Below, in pieces: positions 33,295 through 41,918 of a stretch of DNA of 57,523 nucleotides. The notes below the pieces were generated by a model that was not told where the DNA came from, searched no databases, and saw only the letters and a program-made list of their open reading frames with translations. The DNA is from Paenibacillus ginsengarvi. GTDB taxonomy: Bacteria > Bacillota > Bacilli > Paenibacillales > NBRC-103111. The stretch covers positions 1-57,523 of the forward strand of contig NZ_RBAH01000039.1 of the NCBI RefSeq assembly GCF_003626695.1, read 5' to 3'. Both the position numbers and the translations under genes were made by a program. How positions within the stretch are numbered: the first letter of the stretch is position 1; each line of letters opens with the position of its first letter.

Positions 33295-34857
33295 TTATTC
33301 CGCTGACGATTGCCGGTATTCCGTGGGCGTCTGCCCGGTGTACTTCTTGAACTGCTGGCTGAAATATTTGATATCCTCATAGCCGACGGCCCCCGCCACC
33401 TCGCTGATCTTGAGCGGCGTGCTCTTGAGCACGTGAGCGGCCCTGCGCATCCGCTCCTGCGTGACGAACTCGATATAGCTTTGACCGGTTTCTTTCTTAA
33501 ACGCGTCGCTGAAATGGTTCGGTGTCAAATGGACGAACTTCGCCACCTCCTGCAGCGTCAAGTTGCGGTCCAGCCGCTCGCGGATGTAGGCGATGGCCCG
33601 GTGCACATAGGAATATCGCGTATCGCTCATCGTTTCATGGAAAGCCGACATAATGGAAGCGAGCAGCTTGAACAGCTCGTCTTCGGGGGGAAGCCCGTCC
33701 TCGAACGAATAGGCGGGAACCTGCGCCGGCTGACCGCTGGGGGCGGGGCCGCCTCCCTTGGCCCGCTCCAGCCAGCGATGCCCGGCGATAGCCACAGACT
33801 GCAAGTAGGCCCGGAGCGACTTCGGCGTTACGGACGGATCGTCCATCTGCTCGCGTACGAGCCGGTGAACGAAGTGACGCAACTGCGTCGGAACGTTGCT
33901 CATGAGCAGCCCGGCCAGCTCTTCTTCCTCGCGCTGCGGGCAGACGGTAGCGCCTCCGCTTCGCGAAGCGATGTCGCGCAGTTCGCAAACGCCCTGCTCG
34001 CGCAGCAGCAGCCGGTAAGCATAAACCCGCTCGGCTTCGCCGTACGAGCGTGGAAGCTCCTCGGGGTGGGTAACGCTTTCCCCGGTGGCGGCGAATACGG
34101 AGCATTTCAGCGTTTCGCAAACGCGCCGGACGGCGCGCTCCAGCCCGCTTCGTTCGGCGAAGCCCGGTCCGGCGCGGGCCACCAGCACAATCCGGTCGCT
34201 CTTCAGCAGCGAGACGGACGGCAGAAGCTCGGCCAGCATATTTTCTACCGCGCCGAGCAGCAGCTCCGCCGTCTTGCCCTCGCCCCAGCCCGAAGCCGAA
34301 ACGATAAGCACACGCAGCGGCATCTGCGGCTCAGCCGTGCTTCCCGTCACGCCGCGCTCTTTCATCCAGTTCTCGATGAGCGCCAGCTCGGAGCCGCTTT
34401 CCTGTCTGCCTGCGAGCAGCCCTTCGAGCAGCTCTCTGCGCAGCGCGGCCGTCTGCACCAGCTCTTTGCGCTGTGCTTCCCATTTGTCCGTAATGTTCAT
34501 CTTCGCCTTGAGCGCCGACTTCATAATTTCTTCGGGTCCGCTAGTTTTCAGCAAATAGTCGGTCACCCCTTCGCGCAGCGCCTGCTGGGCATACGCAAAG
34601 TCGTCATAGCCGGTCAAAATGACGATTTCCGTACTCGGGGCAATCTTCTTGATCTGCCTGGCCAGCTCGATGCCGTCCATCCCCGGCATGCGGATATCGG
34701 TAAGCACAATATGCGGCTTCTCGGCCGGTATACGCTCCAGCGCTTCCTCGCCGCATTCGGCGGGCTCCAGCAGCGTTAGCCCCAGCTCCTTCCAATCGAT
34801 AACCGTGCACAAGCCTCTGCGAATTATCGCTTCGTCGTCAACGATCATGATTTTCAT
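33295..34857 (-). CDS. YesN-type response regulator (receiver + AraC HTH)
   Basis: Response regulator of about 520 aa. Residues 1-120 are a receiver domain with the acidic pair DDEA near the start, phospho-Asp in VLTDIRMPGMDG (about residue 54) and LLKTSG carrying the conserved Lys. A long middle region follows, and the last ~100 residues are an AraC double HTH (LTPNHFSDAFKKETGQSY and VGYEDIKYFSQQFKKYTG). The ATG at 34857 has GGAGG upstream and begins at the family N-terminus MKIMIVDDEA. It overlaps the end of the kinase gene by 20 bases, a sign of translational coupling. It probably activates this operon and/or the divergent D-aminoacylase operon. Confidence 0.94.
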   Translation of the reverse strand: MKIMIVDDEAIIRRGLCTVIDWKELGLTLLEPAECGEEALERIPAEKPHIVLTDIRMPGMDGIELARQIKKIAPSTEIVILTGYDDFAYAQQALREGVTDYLLKTSGPEEIMKSALKAKMNITDKWEAQRKELVQTAALRRELLEGLLAGRQESGSELALIENWMKERGVTGSTAEPQMPLRVLIVSASGWGEGKTAELLLGAVENMLAELLPSVSLLKSDRIVLVARAGPGFAERSGLERAVRRVCETLKCSVFAATGESVTHPEELPRSYGEAERVYAYRLLLREQGVCELRDIASRSGGATVCPQREEEELAGLLMSNVPTQLRHFVHRLVREQMDDPSVTPKSLRAYLQSVAIAGHRWLERAKGGGPAPSGQPAQVPAYSFEDGLPPEDELFKLLASIMSAFHETMSDTRYSYVHRAIAYIRERLDRNLTLQEVAKFVHLTPNHFSDAFKKETGQSYIEFVTQERMRRAAHVLKSTPLKISEVAGAVGYEDIKYFSQQFKKYTGQTPTEYRQSSAE

Positions 34858-36628
34858 AGTCGCCCGCCTCCATAATCGGAATCGTAAACGAGATGCGCGT
34901 GCCGGCGCCCGTTTCGCTCTCAATCTGCAAGCCGGTTCCGGTACCGTAATGAAGCTGCAGCCGCTGATGCACATTGCGCAGCCCGTACCCGGAGCGGCCC
35001 GGCTCGGGACTGCTCGTTCCCGAAGCCGCATTCAAATTGCCGCGAATCTCGTTAAGCTTTGCCTGATCCATGCCGATACCGGTGTCTTCCACGACGAACG
35101 TCATCGAATCGCCATGGAACTCTCCGTGAACGTACAGCTGCCCCCGCCCTTTCTTCTTTTGCAAGCCGTGCATGATGCTGTTTTCGATGAGGGGCTGCAG
35201 CAGCAGCTTTAGCATCGTCTCATCCTGCAGCTTCGGATCGATATAAAACCGGGCTTCGAATTTATCCTGAAACCGGATCGCCATAATTTTTACATAATTT
35301 TGCGCATGGGCGACTTCCTGCGACGCTTTGCAAAACTCCTCGCCCTTATTGAGCGAGAAACGAAGAAAATCGCTAAGCGCGCCGACCATTTCGGCGATTT
35401 GGCCGTCCTTGTTCATCAGTGCCATCCAATGAATCGACGATAGCGTATTGTACAAAAAATGAGGATTGATCTGCGCCTGAAGCGCCATAATGTCGGCTTC
35501 CTTCTTCTTCGCCTCGTTCTGCTGCACCTGTTCCTTGAGCCGCTGAATCCGCTCGCTCAGCTTGTTGAAGCTGTGCAGAAGCAGTCCGACCTCGTCCGCG
35601 CTTTTCACCGCAAACGGCGGGATCGCCTCGTCCGGGTTCATATCCTTAAGCGTGGCGGCGAGTCCCAGCAGCGGCCGCGTGACTCGTCGCAGGAACAGCA
35701 GCACGAAGACGATGGAGAAAAGCAGCGCCACGCCGATCGCAACGGCGGTTACCGTAAGCACGTATTCGTTCTGGGACGTATAGGTGCGGGTCGGAATGAC
35801 GCCGATCAGCTTCCAGTTCGTACCCGCGATCGTGCGGTACAATACCGTATCCTCTCCCCGGCCTTCCGAGCTATACGTAAACGTGCCCTCCAGCTCGTTT
35901 AGCGAGGCCAGATCCGGCATCCGCTCCCGCAGCGGCCGGTTCAGCCAATCCGGCGAATCGCCGGACAAGATGACGCCGTCCGGGTCGGCGAGCAGGACGA
36001 AGCCCGACTGCTCCCAACCTGCATTTTTCAAAATGCGACGCATCTCGTTCTCGTCCAGACTGATTGACAACACGCCGATATTCCGGAACTTAGTTGTGCT
36101 GCGGATCGGGCGAACGAGGGAAACGACCCGTTTCAGCCCGTCGGCCGTCGTTTGGTTTTCGTATAGCGAGGTCCACCATTTCATGCCCGAGTCCAGCTTG
36201 GACTTGCCTTCCTCCAGCTGGCTCTGCAGACCCGACCGCAGGATGGTCGTATTGGACAGCGACGGATAATCGTATGCGGATAGAACCGTAATATTGGATA
36301 TATAGGTTTTGGAGAAGACGAGATTGGTCAAAAATCCGATATTTTGCGTAAACAGCGAAATGTCTGCCCGCTCGTTGTCCAAATATTGCTGAATATCCCG
36401 CTGCCCGATAATAAACACGGACATGTTCTCGACGTCCCGAATCATGAATTCCAGCTTGTCCGCCATCTGGCGGAGCGTGTTCGTCCCCGACTGCTTCGCT
36501 TTCTCTTCTGTCAGCGACGAGGCGATCCGGTAGGATACGACTCCGGTGGCGAGCAGCGGCAGCACAACCGCGACGAGCAGCAGCAGGCTCAGCTTGCGCT
36601 GCAGCGATTTGTCGAACCAGCGCCTCAT
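34838..36628 (-). CDS. YesM-type sensor histidine kinase
   Basis: Membrane sensor kinase of 596 aa in the HisKA-7TM-less His_kinase (YesM/LytS) class. TM1 lies at about residues 11-31, an extracellular Cache-like sensor domain spans ~32-288, TM2 is at ~289-313, and a HAMP linker follows. The phospho-accepting His is in QINPHFLYN (about residue 390). The ATP-binding domain has PLIENSIMHG (N box) and DTGIGM (G1 box). AAGGAGG precedes the ATG. It is the first gene of the HK-RR-DSD1-M20 operon and is transcribed away from the YheO-type regulator. Its ligand is presumably an extracellular D-amino acid, acyl amino acid or peptide, by context only. Confidence 0.95.
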   Translation of the reverse strand: MRRWFDKSLQRKLSLLLLVAVVLPLLATGVVSYRIASSLTEEKAKQSGTNTLRQMADKLEFMIRDVENMSVFIIGQRDIQQYLDNERADISLFTQNIGFLTNLVFSKTYISNITVLSAYDYPSLSNTTILRSGLQSQLEEGKSKLDSGMKWWTSLYENQTTADGLKRVVSLVRPIRSTTKFRNIGVLSISLDENEMRRILKNAGWEQSGFVLLADPDGVILSGDSPDWLNRPLRERMPDLASLNELEGTFTYSSEGRGEDTVLYRTIAGTNWKLIGVIPTRTYTSQNEYVLTVTAVAIGVALLFSIVFVLLFLRRVTRPLLGLAATLKDMNPDEAIPPFAVKSADEVGLLLHSFNKLSERIQRLKEQVQQNEAKKKEADIMALQAQINPHFLYNTLSSIHWMALMNKDGQIAEMVGALSDFLRFSLNKGEEFCKASQEVAHAQNYVKIMAIRFQDKFEARFYIDPKLQDETMLKLLLQPLIENSIMHGLQKKKGRGQLYVHGEFHGDSMTFVVEDTGIGMDQAKLNEIRGNLNAASGTSSPEPGRSGYGLRNVHQRLQLHYGTGTGLQIESETGAGTRISFTIPIMEAGDYENHDR

Positions 36629-36908
36629 GGAAAAGGACCTCCTTCGTTTGGCTGCCGCCCTTGAATACGAAATACATATAGGTGTAAAGCTCGGGTAGTT
36701 TGCATGGAATAGTTGCGTTGCGTACTCATTCTAGCATAATTCCATTTACATTCCATACTTTTTTTAATGCAAACTAAATTTTTGTTTGATTCTTTCACGG
36801 CAAGTGTGATACCATTTCCCCGCAAGCTATCGATACGGCTTATCCGGTTCGCGTAACCGGCTGCGGCGCGTTTCAGGCGTCCGCCCGAGAAGGAGGTTGT
36901 TGCCGCGC

Positions 36909-37565
36909 ATGGAATCGGTGCAACAGGAAATGGCGTTTTTATCCGACCTGGTTCAAGGGATCGCCGCCCAATTCGGCGATGCATGCGAGGTCGTGCTGCA
37001 CGATTTGTCGCGCCCGTATGAAAGTACGATTATCGCGATCGAGAACGGTCATGTGACCGGCCGCAGCGTCGGCGATCCGGGCACCAATCTGGGGCTTGAG
37101 CTGCTGCGCGGCAATCACGTGAACGGCAACAAATTCAACTACATTACCCAGACTAAAGAAGGCCGCATTCTCCGCTCCACGTCGATCTACATGAAAAACG
37201 CCGAGGGCAAGCCGGTTGGCGCGATCTGCATCAACTTCGACATTACGGCGCTCATGATGGCGGAGAAAACGATCAACAGCCTCACGATGACGGGCTTGCA
37301 GCCCGAAGTGAAGGAATCGTTCGTCACGAACGTAGGCGATTTGCTCGAAGCGCTCATTCAAGAGGCGCAGGAGCAGATCGGCAAGCCGGTCGCCATGATG
37401 AGCAAGGAAGACAAGATCCGGATGATAACCCTGCTCGACCGCAAAGGCGCTTTTCTAATCAAGAAGGGCGGAGACAAAATTTGCGCGTATTTGAACATTT
37501 CCAAATATTCGTTATACAGCTACATGGAGGAAGGCAAAACCGAATTCGGGAAGCTCGCCGAATAA
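36909..37565 (+). CDS. YheO/DauR-type PAS-HTH regulator
   Basis: Cytoplasmic regulator of about 218 aa. The N-terminal two-thirds form a YheO-like PAS domain (CEVVLHDLSRPYESTIIAIENGHVTGR, then STSIYMKNAEGKPVGAICINFDIT). The C-terminal third is an HTH_22-type DNA-binding segment (IRMITLLDRKGAFLIKKGGDKICAYLNISKYSLYSYM). DauR of this family represses D-arginine catabolism, which agrees with the D-aminoacylase gene 46 bases downstream. AGGAGG precedes the ATG at 36909 by twelve bases; an in-frame TTG at 36900 is an alternative. It is probably a ligand-responsive controller of its own operon. Confidence 0.88.
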   Translation: MESVQQEMAFLSDLVQGIAAQFGDACEVVLHDLSRPYESTIIAIENGHVTGRSVGDPGTNLGLELLRGNHVNGNKFNYITQTKEGRILRSTSIYMKNAEGKPVGAICINFDITALMMAEKTINSLTMTGLQPEVKESFVTNVGDLLEALIQEAQEQIGKPVAMMSKEDKIRMITLLDRKGAFLIKKGGDKICAYLNISKYSLYSYMEEGKTEFGKLAE

Positions 37566-37611
37566 ACCGGAACTGCCCCCGCTTACATCATCCCCGGGAG
37601 GACAAACGCAT

Positions 37612-39219
37612 ATGCTCGATCTTATTATTCGCGGCGGCCGCATAGCGGACGGTACAGGAAATCCTTGGTTTTTCGGCGACGTCGGCGTCAAGGACGGCCG
37701 CATTGCCGCTATCGGCAAGCTGGAGCAGGAAGCGGCCAAAATCGTGGACGTCCACGGCAGCGTTATTGCGCCTGGGTTTATCGACGGCCACTGCCACTCC
37801 GACCTGATGATCTTCGATTACCCGCACAGCGACATCAAGCTGCGCCAAGGCGTCACGACCGAAGTCGTCGGCAACTGCGGGCTTGCTCCCGCCCCTTACG
37901 TCAAAGACCGCGCCGACATGCTGCGCACCTACGTGCAGCCTGTGCTTGGCCATACGTCGTGGGATTGGCCGTGGGAGACAGTCGGCCAGTACATGGAGCA
38001 TCTCGCCGCTAACCGCCCTTCGGAAAATGTCGCTACCTATGTCGCCCACGGCGCGCTGCGTATCGCGGTCACCGGGTTCGACAATCGTCCCGCGACCCGC
38101 GAGGAGCTGGAGCGGATGAAGCAAATTTTGGACGAGGGGATGCGCGCCGGAGCGATCGGCCTGTCCATCGGACTGCTGTATGCGCCGGGCAGTTATACGT
38201 CCCGCGAAGAGCTGGCCGAGTTATGCTCGGTGCTGCCGAAGTATGACGGCCTGCTGTCCACGCATATTCGCGGCGAAGGCAACAACCTGATCCCTTCGGT
38301 CAAAGAAGTGATCTGGATTGCCGAGAAGGCCGGCGTTGCGCTGCATATCAGCCATCTGAAGGCGGCCGGCAAGGCGAACTGGGGCAAGGTGCTGGAGGCG
38401 ATCGAGCTGATCGAGGACGCTCGCGCCCGCGGCATGGACGTGACGTGTGACGTGTACCCGTACAACGCAGGCTCGACGACGCTTACGACCGTTCTGCCTC
38501 CCTGGGCGCTCGAAGGCGGCATCGAAGGAACGCTTGCCGCATTCCGCAACCCTGTCTTGCGGGCGCGCATCCGCGAGGAGCTGGGCGAAGAACAGACGAC
38601 CTGGGACAACCTTGTCTGCTCCACCGGCTGGCAAAGCGTCATCATCTCTGCCATGCATACCGAGCGCAACCGCGGTCTTGAGGGTCTCTCGATCGCGGAA
38701 ATCGCCGAGCAGCGCGGCCAGCATCCGGTCGACTGCATGATGGACTTGCTGCTGGAGGAAGACGGCCGCATCTCGATCGTTTACTTCCACATGTCGGAGG
38801 ACGACGTCAAGCAGGTCGTTGGCTACGAGAAGGCGCTCATCGCCTCGGACAGCCTGACCTGCGAAACGGGCAAGCCGCATCCTCGCCTATATGGCACGTT
38901 CCCGCGCATTTTCGCGAAGTACGTGCGCGAGCAGAAAGTGCTGTCGCTTGAGCAGGCGGTGCGCAAAATGACGTCGTTTCCGGCGCAGCGGTTCAAGCTC
39001 GGCAAACGCGGATTGCTCGTACCCGGCTACATCGCCGATATTGCCGTGTTTGATCCGTACGCCATCTGCGACAATGCGACGTTTGAGCAGCCGCGGCAAT
39101 ATCCGGACGGCATTTCGCACGTTTTTGTCGGCGGCGCCGAAACGATCAGCGGCGACAAGCATACGTCCGCCCGCCATGGCGGGCTGATCCGCGCAACCGC
39201 CTGCTGCCAGCATCACTAA
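37612..39219 (+). CDS. N-acyl-D-amino-acid deacylase (D-aminoacylase)
   Basis: Amidohydrolase-superfamily enzyme of 535 aa that frees D-amino acids from N-acyl-D-amino acids or D-glutamate-type amides. The metal motif GFIDGHCHSDLM is at residues 55-66 and the D-aminoacylase Cys ligand is in EVVGNCGLAPAP (Cys ~89). Further metal-site pieces are HISHLKAAGKANWGK and the late SDSLTCETGKPHPRLYGTFP block. The C-terminal small beta domain closes the barrel. The ATG follows GGGAGG. It is cotranscribed with the PAS regulator upstream and RidA downstream, so the operon couples sensing, deacylation and clean-up of imine products. Confidence 0.92.
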   Translation: MLDLIIRGGRIADGTGNPWFFGDVGVKDGRIAAIGKLEQEAAKIVDVHGSVIAPGFIDGHCHSDLMIFDYPHSDIKLRQGVTTEVVGNCGLAPAPYVKDRADMLRTYVQPVLGHTSWDWPWETVGQYMEHLAANRPSENVATYVAHGALRIAVTGFDNRPATREELERMKQILDEGMRAGAIGLSIGLLYAPGSYTSREELAELCSVLPKYDGLLSTHIRGEGNNLIPSVKEVIWIAEKAGVALHISHLKAAGKANWGKVLEAIELIEDARARGMDVTCDVYPYNAGSTTLTTVLPPWALEGGIEGTLAAFRNPVLRARIREELGEEQTTWDNLVCSTGWQSVIISAMHTERNRGLEGLSIAEIAEQRGQHPVDCMMDLLLEEDGRISIVYFHMSEDDVKQVVGYEKALIASDSLTCETGKPHPRLYGTFPRIFAKYVREQKVLSLEQAVRKMTSFPAQRFKLGKRGLLVPGYIADIAVFDPYAICDNATFEQPRQYPDGISHVFVGGAETISGDKHTSARHGGLIRATACCQHH

Positions 39220-39252
39220 TATCACCATTTACAAAACTGGAGGTTTTCTACT

Positions 39253-39720
39253 ATGGGACAAATCGAAAAACGACTGGAAGAGCTCGGAATCGTGCTTCCA
39301 CCCCCGCCGCAGCCGCGCTTCACTTACATTCCGGCCAACCGGACCGGCAATCTGCTGTACTTGTCCGGCCAAGACGCACGCGACGCTAACGGCGTGCTGA
39401 TCCATGAAGGCAAAGTCGGCAGTGATCTGACGATCGAACAGGGCCGCGAAGCCGCCCGCCAAGTCATCATCAACTGTTTGGCCGTGATGAAGGGCTACCT
39501 CGGCGATCTCGACCGCGTCGTTAAAATCGTCAAGCTGCTCGGTTTCGTGAACAGCGCGCCAGGCTTCGGCGATCAGCCTTTCGTTATGAACGGGGCGTCC
39601 GATCTGCTTGTGGACGTATTCGGCGAGAGGGGACGCCACGCCCGTTCCGCGATCGGGACGAGCGATCTGCCGTTCCATACGCCGGTTGAGATCGAGATTA
39701 TCGTTGAAATCCGCGACTGA
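39253..39720 (+). CDS. RidA/YjgF-family enamine/imine deaminase
   Basis: A 155-aa RidA-family protein. The family speeds hydrolysis of reactive enamines/imines made by PLP-dependent dehydratases and oxidases. Visible blocks are NLLYLSGQDARD near the start, the VNSAPGFGDQPFVMNGASDLL stretch, and RHARSAIGTSDLPFHTPVEIE, which holds the expected active-site Arg and a late Glu. It belongs to the longer subgroup often found with amidohydrolases. GGAGG lies before the ATG and the gene is 33 bases from the D-aminoacylase, so it is the last gene of that operon. A partner PLP enzyme is available in the divergent operon. Confidence 0.9.
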   Translation: MGQIEKRLEELGIVLPPPPQPRFTYIPANRTGNLLYLSGQDARDANGVLIHEGKVGSDLTIEQGREAARQVIINCLAVMKGYLGDLDRVVKIVKLLGFVNSAPGFGDQPFVMNGASDLLVDVFGERGRHARSAIGTSDLPFHTPVEIEIIVEIRD

Positions 39721-39737
39721 TTTGAGCTTCGCTCAAA
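39721..39737 (+). terminator. Short hairpin directly after RidA
   Basis: TTTGAGC (39721-39727) pairs with GCTCAAA (39731-39737) around TTC, immediately after the stop codon. No T-run follows; it may protect the message end or assist the larger hairpin downstream. Confidence 0.45.
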
Positions 39738-39763
39738 ACTTATAAATTCTGATGTTATAAGCA

Positions 39764-39813
39764 AAGCCCCCTCGCGAACCGTCGTAACAACGTCGGCATT
39801 CGTAAGGGGGCTT
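39764..39813. terminator. Bidirectional terminator between RidA and bacilliredoxin genes
   Basis: AAGCCCCCT (39764-39772) pairs with AGGGGGCTT (39805-39813), with further weak inner pairing. Only short T-rich tails follow on either strand, but it lies exactly between convergent genes. Confidence 0.65.
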
Positions 39814-39838
39814 GCTTGTCGTAAGACGATGTTTCGTC

Positions 39839-40273
39839 TTAGCGGCAGAAACGGTCGAACGCGCTGGTCAGATCGGCGGCGATCTGTTCGGCGGAACGGT
39901 TCTCGATCTGATGGCGCTCGATCATATGAACGAGCTCTCCGTCCTTCATCAGGGCGATCGAAGGCGACGAAGGCGGGTACGGCGCAAAATATTCGCGCGC
40001 CTTCGCCGTTGCGTCCTTCTCTTGGCCGGCGAATACGGTGAACAGATTATCGGGCGTAATGTCGTGTTCCAGCGCTTTGGCAACGCCGGGACGGCACTGG
40101 CCGGCGGCACAGCCGCATACCGAGTTGACGACGATAAGCGACGTGCCTTTCGCCGCTTCGAACTGCTCCGTTACGTCTTCCGGCGTAAGCAGTTCCTGGA
40201 TACCGAGACGAGTCAGGTCGTCCCGCATCGGTTGGATCATATCCCGCATATATGCTTCGAATGACATGGCCAT
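39839..40273 (-). CDS. brxB: Bacilliredoxin (BrxA/BrxB family)
   Basis: A 144-aa thioredoxin-fold protein that removes bacillithiol from S-bacillithiolated proteins after oxidative stress. The active-site motif is CGC in VVNSVCGCAAGQCRPG (about residues 53-55), with a third cysteine close by. The family landmarks FTVFAGQEKDATAKARE, YFAPYPPSSPSIALMKDGE and the final FDRFCR are present. AAAGGAG precedes the ATG. Its presence implies a bacillithiol-using Firmicute. The choice between BrxA and BrxB is not certain, so the symbol is tentative. Confidence 0.9.
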   Translation of the reverse strand: MAMSFEAYMRDMIQPMRDDLTRLGIQELLTPEDVTEQFEAAKGTSLIVVNSVCGCAAGQCRPGVAKALEHDITPDNLFTVFAGQEKDATAKAREYFAPYPPSSPSIALMKDGELVHMIERHQIENRSAEQIAADLTSAFDRFCR

Positions 40274-40403
40274 CGTGGCTTCACTCCTTTAAGATTCGCT
40301 GCGAATCGAAATCGAAAATGTGTACCTTCCCCTTATTATACATCTCCGACCCCGGGAAGCAAAGCCCCTCGGCCATGACTTCGGCAGGTTTCGTGCGGGC
40401 AAG

Positions 40404-40826
40404 TTACGCTTCCGGCTCCCCGCTGCTTGTCCCGTTCTCGGCATCGTAAGCCGTATTTTGCTCCGGATGCATAAAGCGCTCGCCCGAAGCGGACGGGGCG
40501 ATCCCTTTCTCGAAATAGTCGCGGTTTTCCGCCGTCCGGAAACCGATATCCTTGAACGGGTGCACCCACCGGTCCCCCGTCATGACCATCGGGTCCGTGT
40601 CCTTCGTCCACTGGCTGAGCGGGGATTGCGGCGATTCGTATTCGTGATCCCCGATCGTGACGCCGAATTCGTTCACGAACGGCTTCCGCGGCCCTCTTCC
40701 TTCCGTAAATTGCGGCAAAAAGTTAATCTCGAACGGATCGAGCGATTCGTCCTGAGGTCGATTGCCCGGACCACCGCCCGCCTTCTCCCGCCCTTTGGCG
40801 TCGTGCTTATTCGATTCTGTCGTCAT
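40404..40826 (-). CDS. Uncharacterised acidic protein (DUF3905-like)
   Basis: A 140-aa soluble protein rich in charged residues and Pro/Gly, with no signal or membrane segment. The core FVNEFGVTIGDHEYESPQSP, SQWTKDTDPMVMTGDRWVHP and DIGFRTAENRDYFE resembles the DUF3905 family of spore formers. Function is unknown. It lies 14 bases after a 44-codon gene on the same strand with a GGGAG site in the gap, so the two are probably cotranscribed. Limited distribution to spore formers would suggest a sporulation role, which is inference. Confidence 0.65.
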   Translation of the reverse strand: MTTESNKHDAKGREKAGGGPGNRPQDESLDPFEINFLPQFTEGRGPRKPFVNEFGVTIGDHEYESPQSPLSQWTKDTDPMVMTGDRWVHPFKDIGFRTAENRDYFEKGIAPSASGERFMHPEQNTAYDAENGTSSGEPEA

Positions 40827-40840
40827 AGGCTGGCTCCCGG

Positions 40841-40975
40841 CTACACGGAAGGCCGGTTCGGACCGCCAAGCTTTTTGTCGGCTACCGAATCCTTCTTGGC
40901 GCGGCCCTCTTCATTTTGTTCGGCCTGACGCCGCTGCGCGGGTGAATCCTGGGTTCCGGCTCGTTTTGTCGACAT
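40841..40975 (-). CDS. Small hydrophilic protein, 44 aa
   Basis: A short frame encoding a very charged, Gln/Lys/Arg-rich 44-residue protein that starts MSTKRAGTQDSPAQRRQAEQ and ends GGPNRPSV. It has no cysteines or hydrophobic segments. A ribosome-binding site AAAGGAG lies 12 bases upstream. The coding frame runs smoothly into the DUF3905-like gene 14 bases downstream. The composition resembles small spore-associated proteins, but I recognise no family. A competing 23-codon frame using the same site at tighter spacing cannot be excluded. Confidence 0.5.
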   Translation of the reverse strand: MSTKRAGTQDSPAQRRQAEQNEEGRAKKDSVADKKLGGPNRPSV

Positions 40976-41043
40976 GCAACATGTCAGCTCCTTTCGCACT
41001 TCGGACACTTTCCGATATAACCGCCTTATGCTGCAGACGGCGC

Positions 41044-41817
41044 TTAATGTTGGAAAGTGGTCTTAGTATGCGCCCCGGCCGAGAAAATAATGCCAGCGGC
41101 GACCAGAGCAAGCGCCCTCCACTGATACGCCGTAAACAGCAGCACGGTAGGAGCCGGAACTTCCCAGAACGAAACGAGCAGCAAACCCGCTCCCATATAT
41201 AACGTCGCGATCCGGAACCACTCGCCGGTACCAGCCTTCCCCCGCCGGAACCCTAGCAGCATAAGCACCGCCAAGGCGACTATTATCGTATAGCCCGATA
41301 TCGGATGATAGCGAAACTCGGGGCTGCTTACAACGATCCCCCACGGCTTCGTGGTCGCCTCACCCGCCCGCCAATCGATGGCGGCATAAACGATGACGGC
41401 GACGATCGTCCCGAACGAAACGAGATCGAGGAATATTCGCAGCGGTATGCCTTTGCGCCGGATGCTTACGACCAGGTAAACCGCCGCGGCCGCTGCGGCC
41501 AATAGCGCTTCCCGGGTGCCTCCGTTCAGGATAAAGATGGCGAGCGGACGGTCCCATATCACCGACGGGGCAAACAGCACATGCCCGAATTTCCACACAA
41601 GCAGCACGATAAAAGCCGCATTTTGCACCAGCTCCGCCGCTTCCTTCGCAGCCGGGCCGTAAAAGCGCGATACGAGGCGCACCGCGACAATCAGGGCCGC
41701 ACAAGCGGCAATGACGGCAAGCAGCGACGTTTGAATCGTAAAAGGTCCCCATGACAGCTGGGCTGGCAAACCATACCACTCCGTTTCCGATGTATAAGTA
41801 AAGGACTTCCATTGCAT
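41044..41817 (-). CDS. Polytopic membrane protein, distantly Lgt-like
   Basis: A membrane protein of about 257 aa with six or seven hydrophobic helices. The segment LPAQLSWGPFTIQTSLLAVIAA at the N-terminus and RYHPISGYTIIVALAVLMLLGF near the C-terminus echo the P-x-x-x-x-GP-x-x-I and HP-x-Q-LYE blocks of prolipoprotein diacylglyceryl transferase. The catalytic Arg/His set of Lgt is not evident, so it may be a non-enzymatic or altered paralogue. The start at ATG 41817 is preferred because the longer frame (GTG 41916) would run into the ribosome-binding site of the divergent gene at 41919. Function unknown. Confidence 0.6.
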   Translation of the reverse strand: MQWKSFTYTSETEWYGLPAQLSWGPFTIQTSLLAVIAACAALIVAVRLVSRFYGPAAKEAAELVQNAAFIVLLVWKFGHVLFAPSVIWDRPLAIFILNGGTREALLAAAAAAVYLVVSIRRKGIPLRIFLDLVSFGTIVAVIVYAAIDWRAGEATTKPWGIVVSSPEFRYHPISGYTIIVALAVLMLLGFRRGKAGTGEWFRIATLYMGAGLLLVSFWEVPAPTVLLFTAYQWRALALVAAGIIFSAGAHTKTTFQH

Positions 41818-41918
41818 CTTACGTATAAGACGGGGTTGCGGAACCACTCTCGCTTGGTGAACCGCTTGTTCTTTTGCCGTACTCGGCACAATCGTCGCTA
41901 CACGGAAGGAGCGCACCC

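Noticed and set aside
33310..34779. A 489-codon plus-strand frame opposite the response regulator
   Set aside because: Low-complexity Arg/Gln/Leu-rich sequence, explained as a shadow of the YesN-type gene.
34858..35031. Upstream extension of the response-regulator frame
   Set aside because: It lies inside the kinase gene, is Arg/Ala-rich and precedes the textbook receiver N-terminus at 34857.
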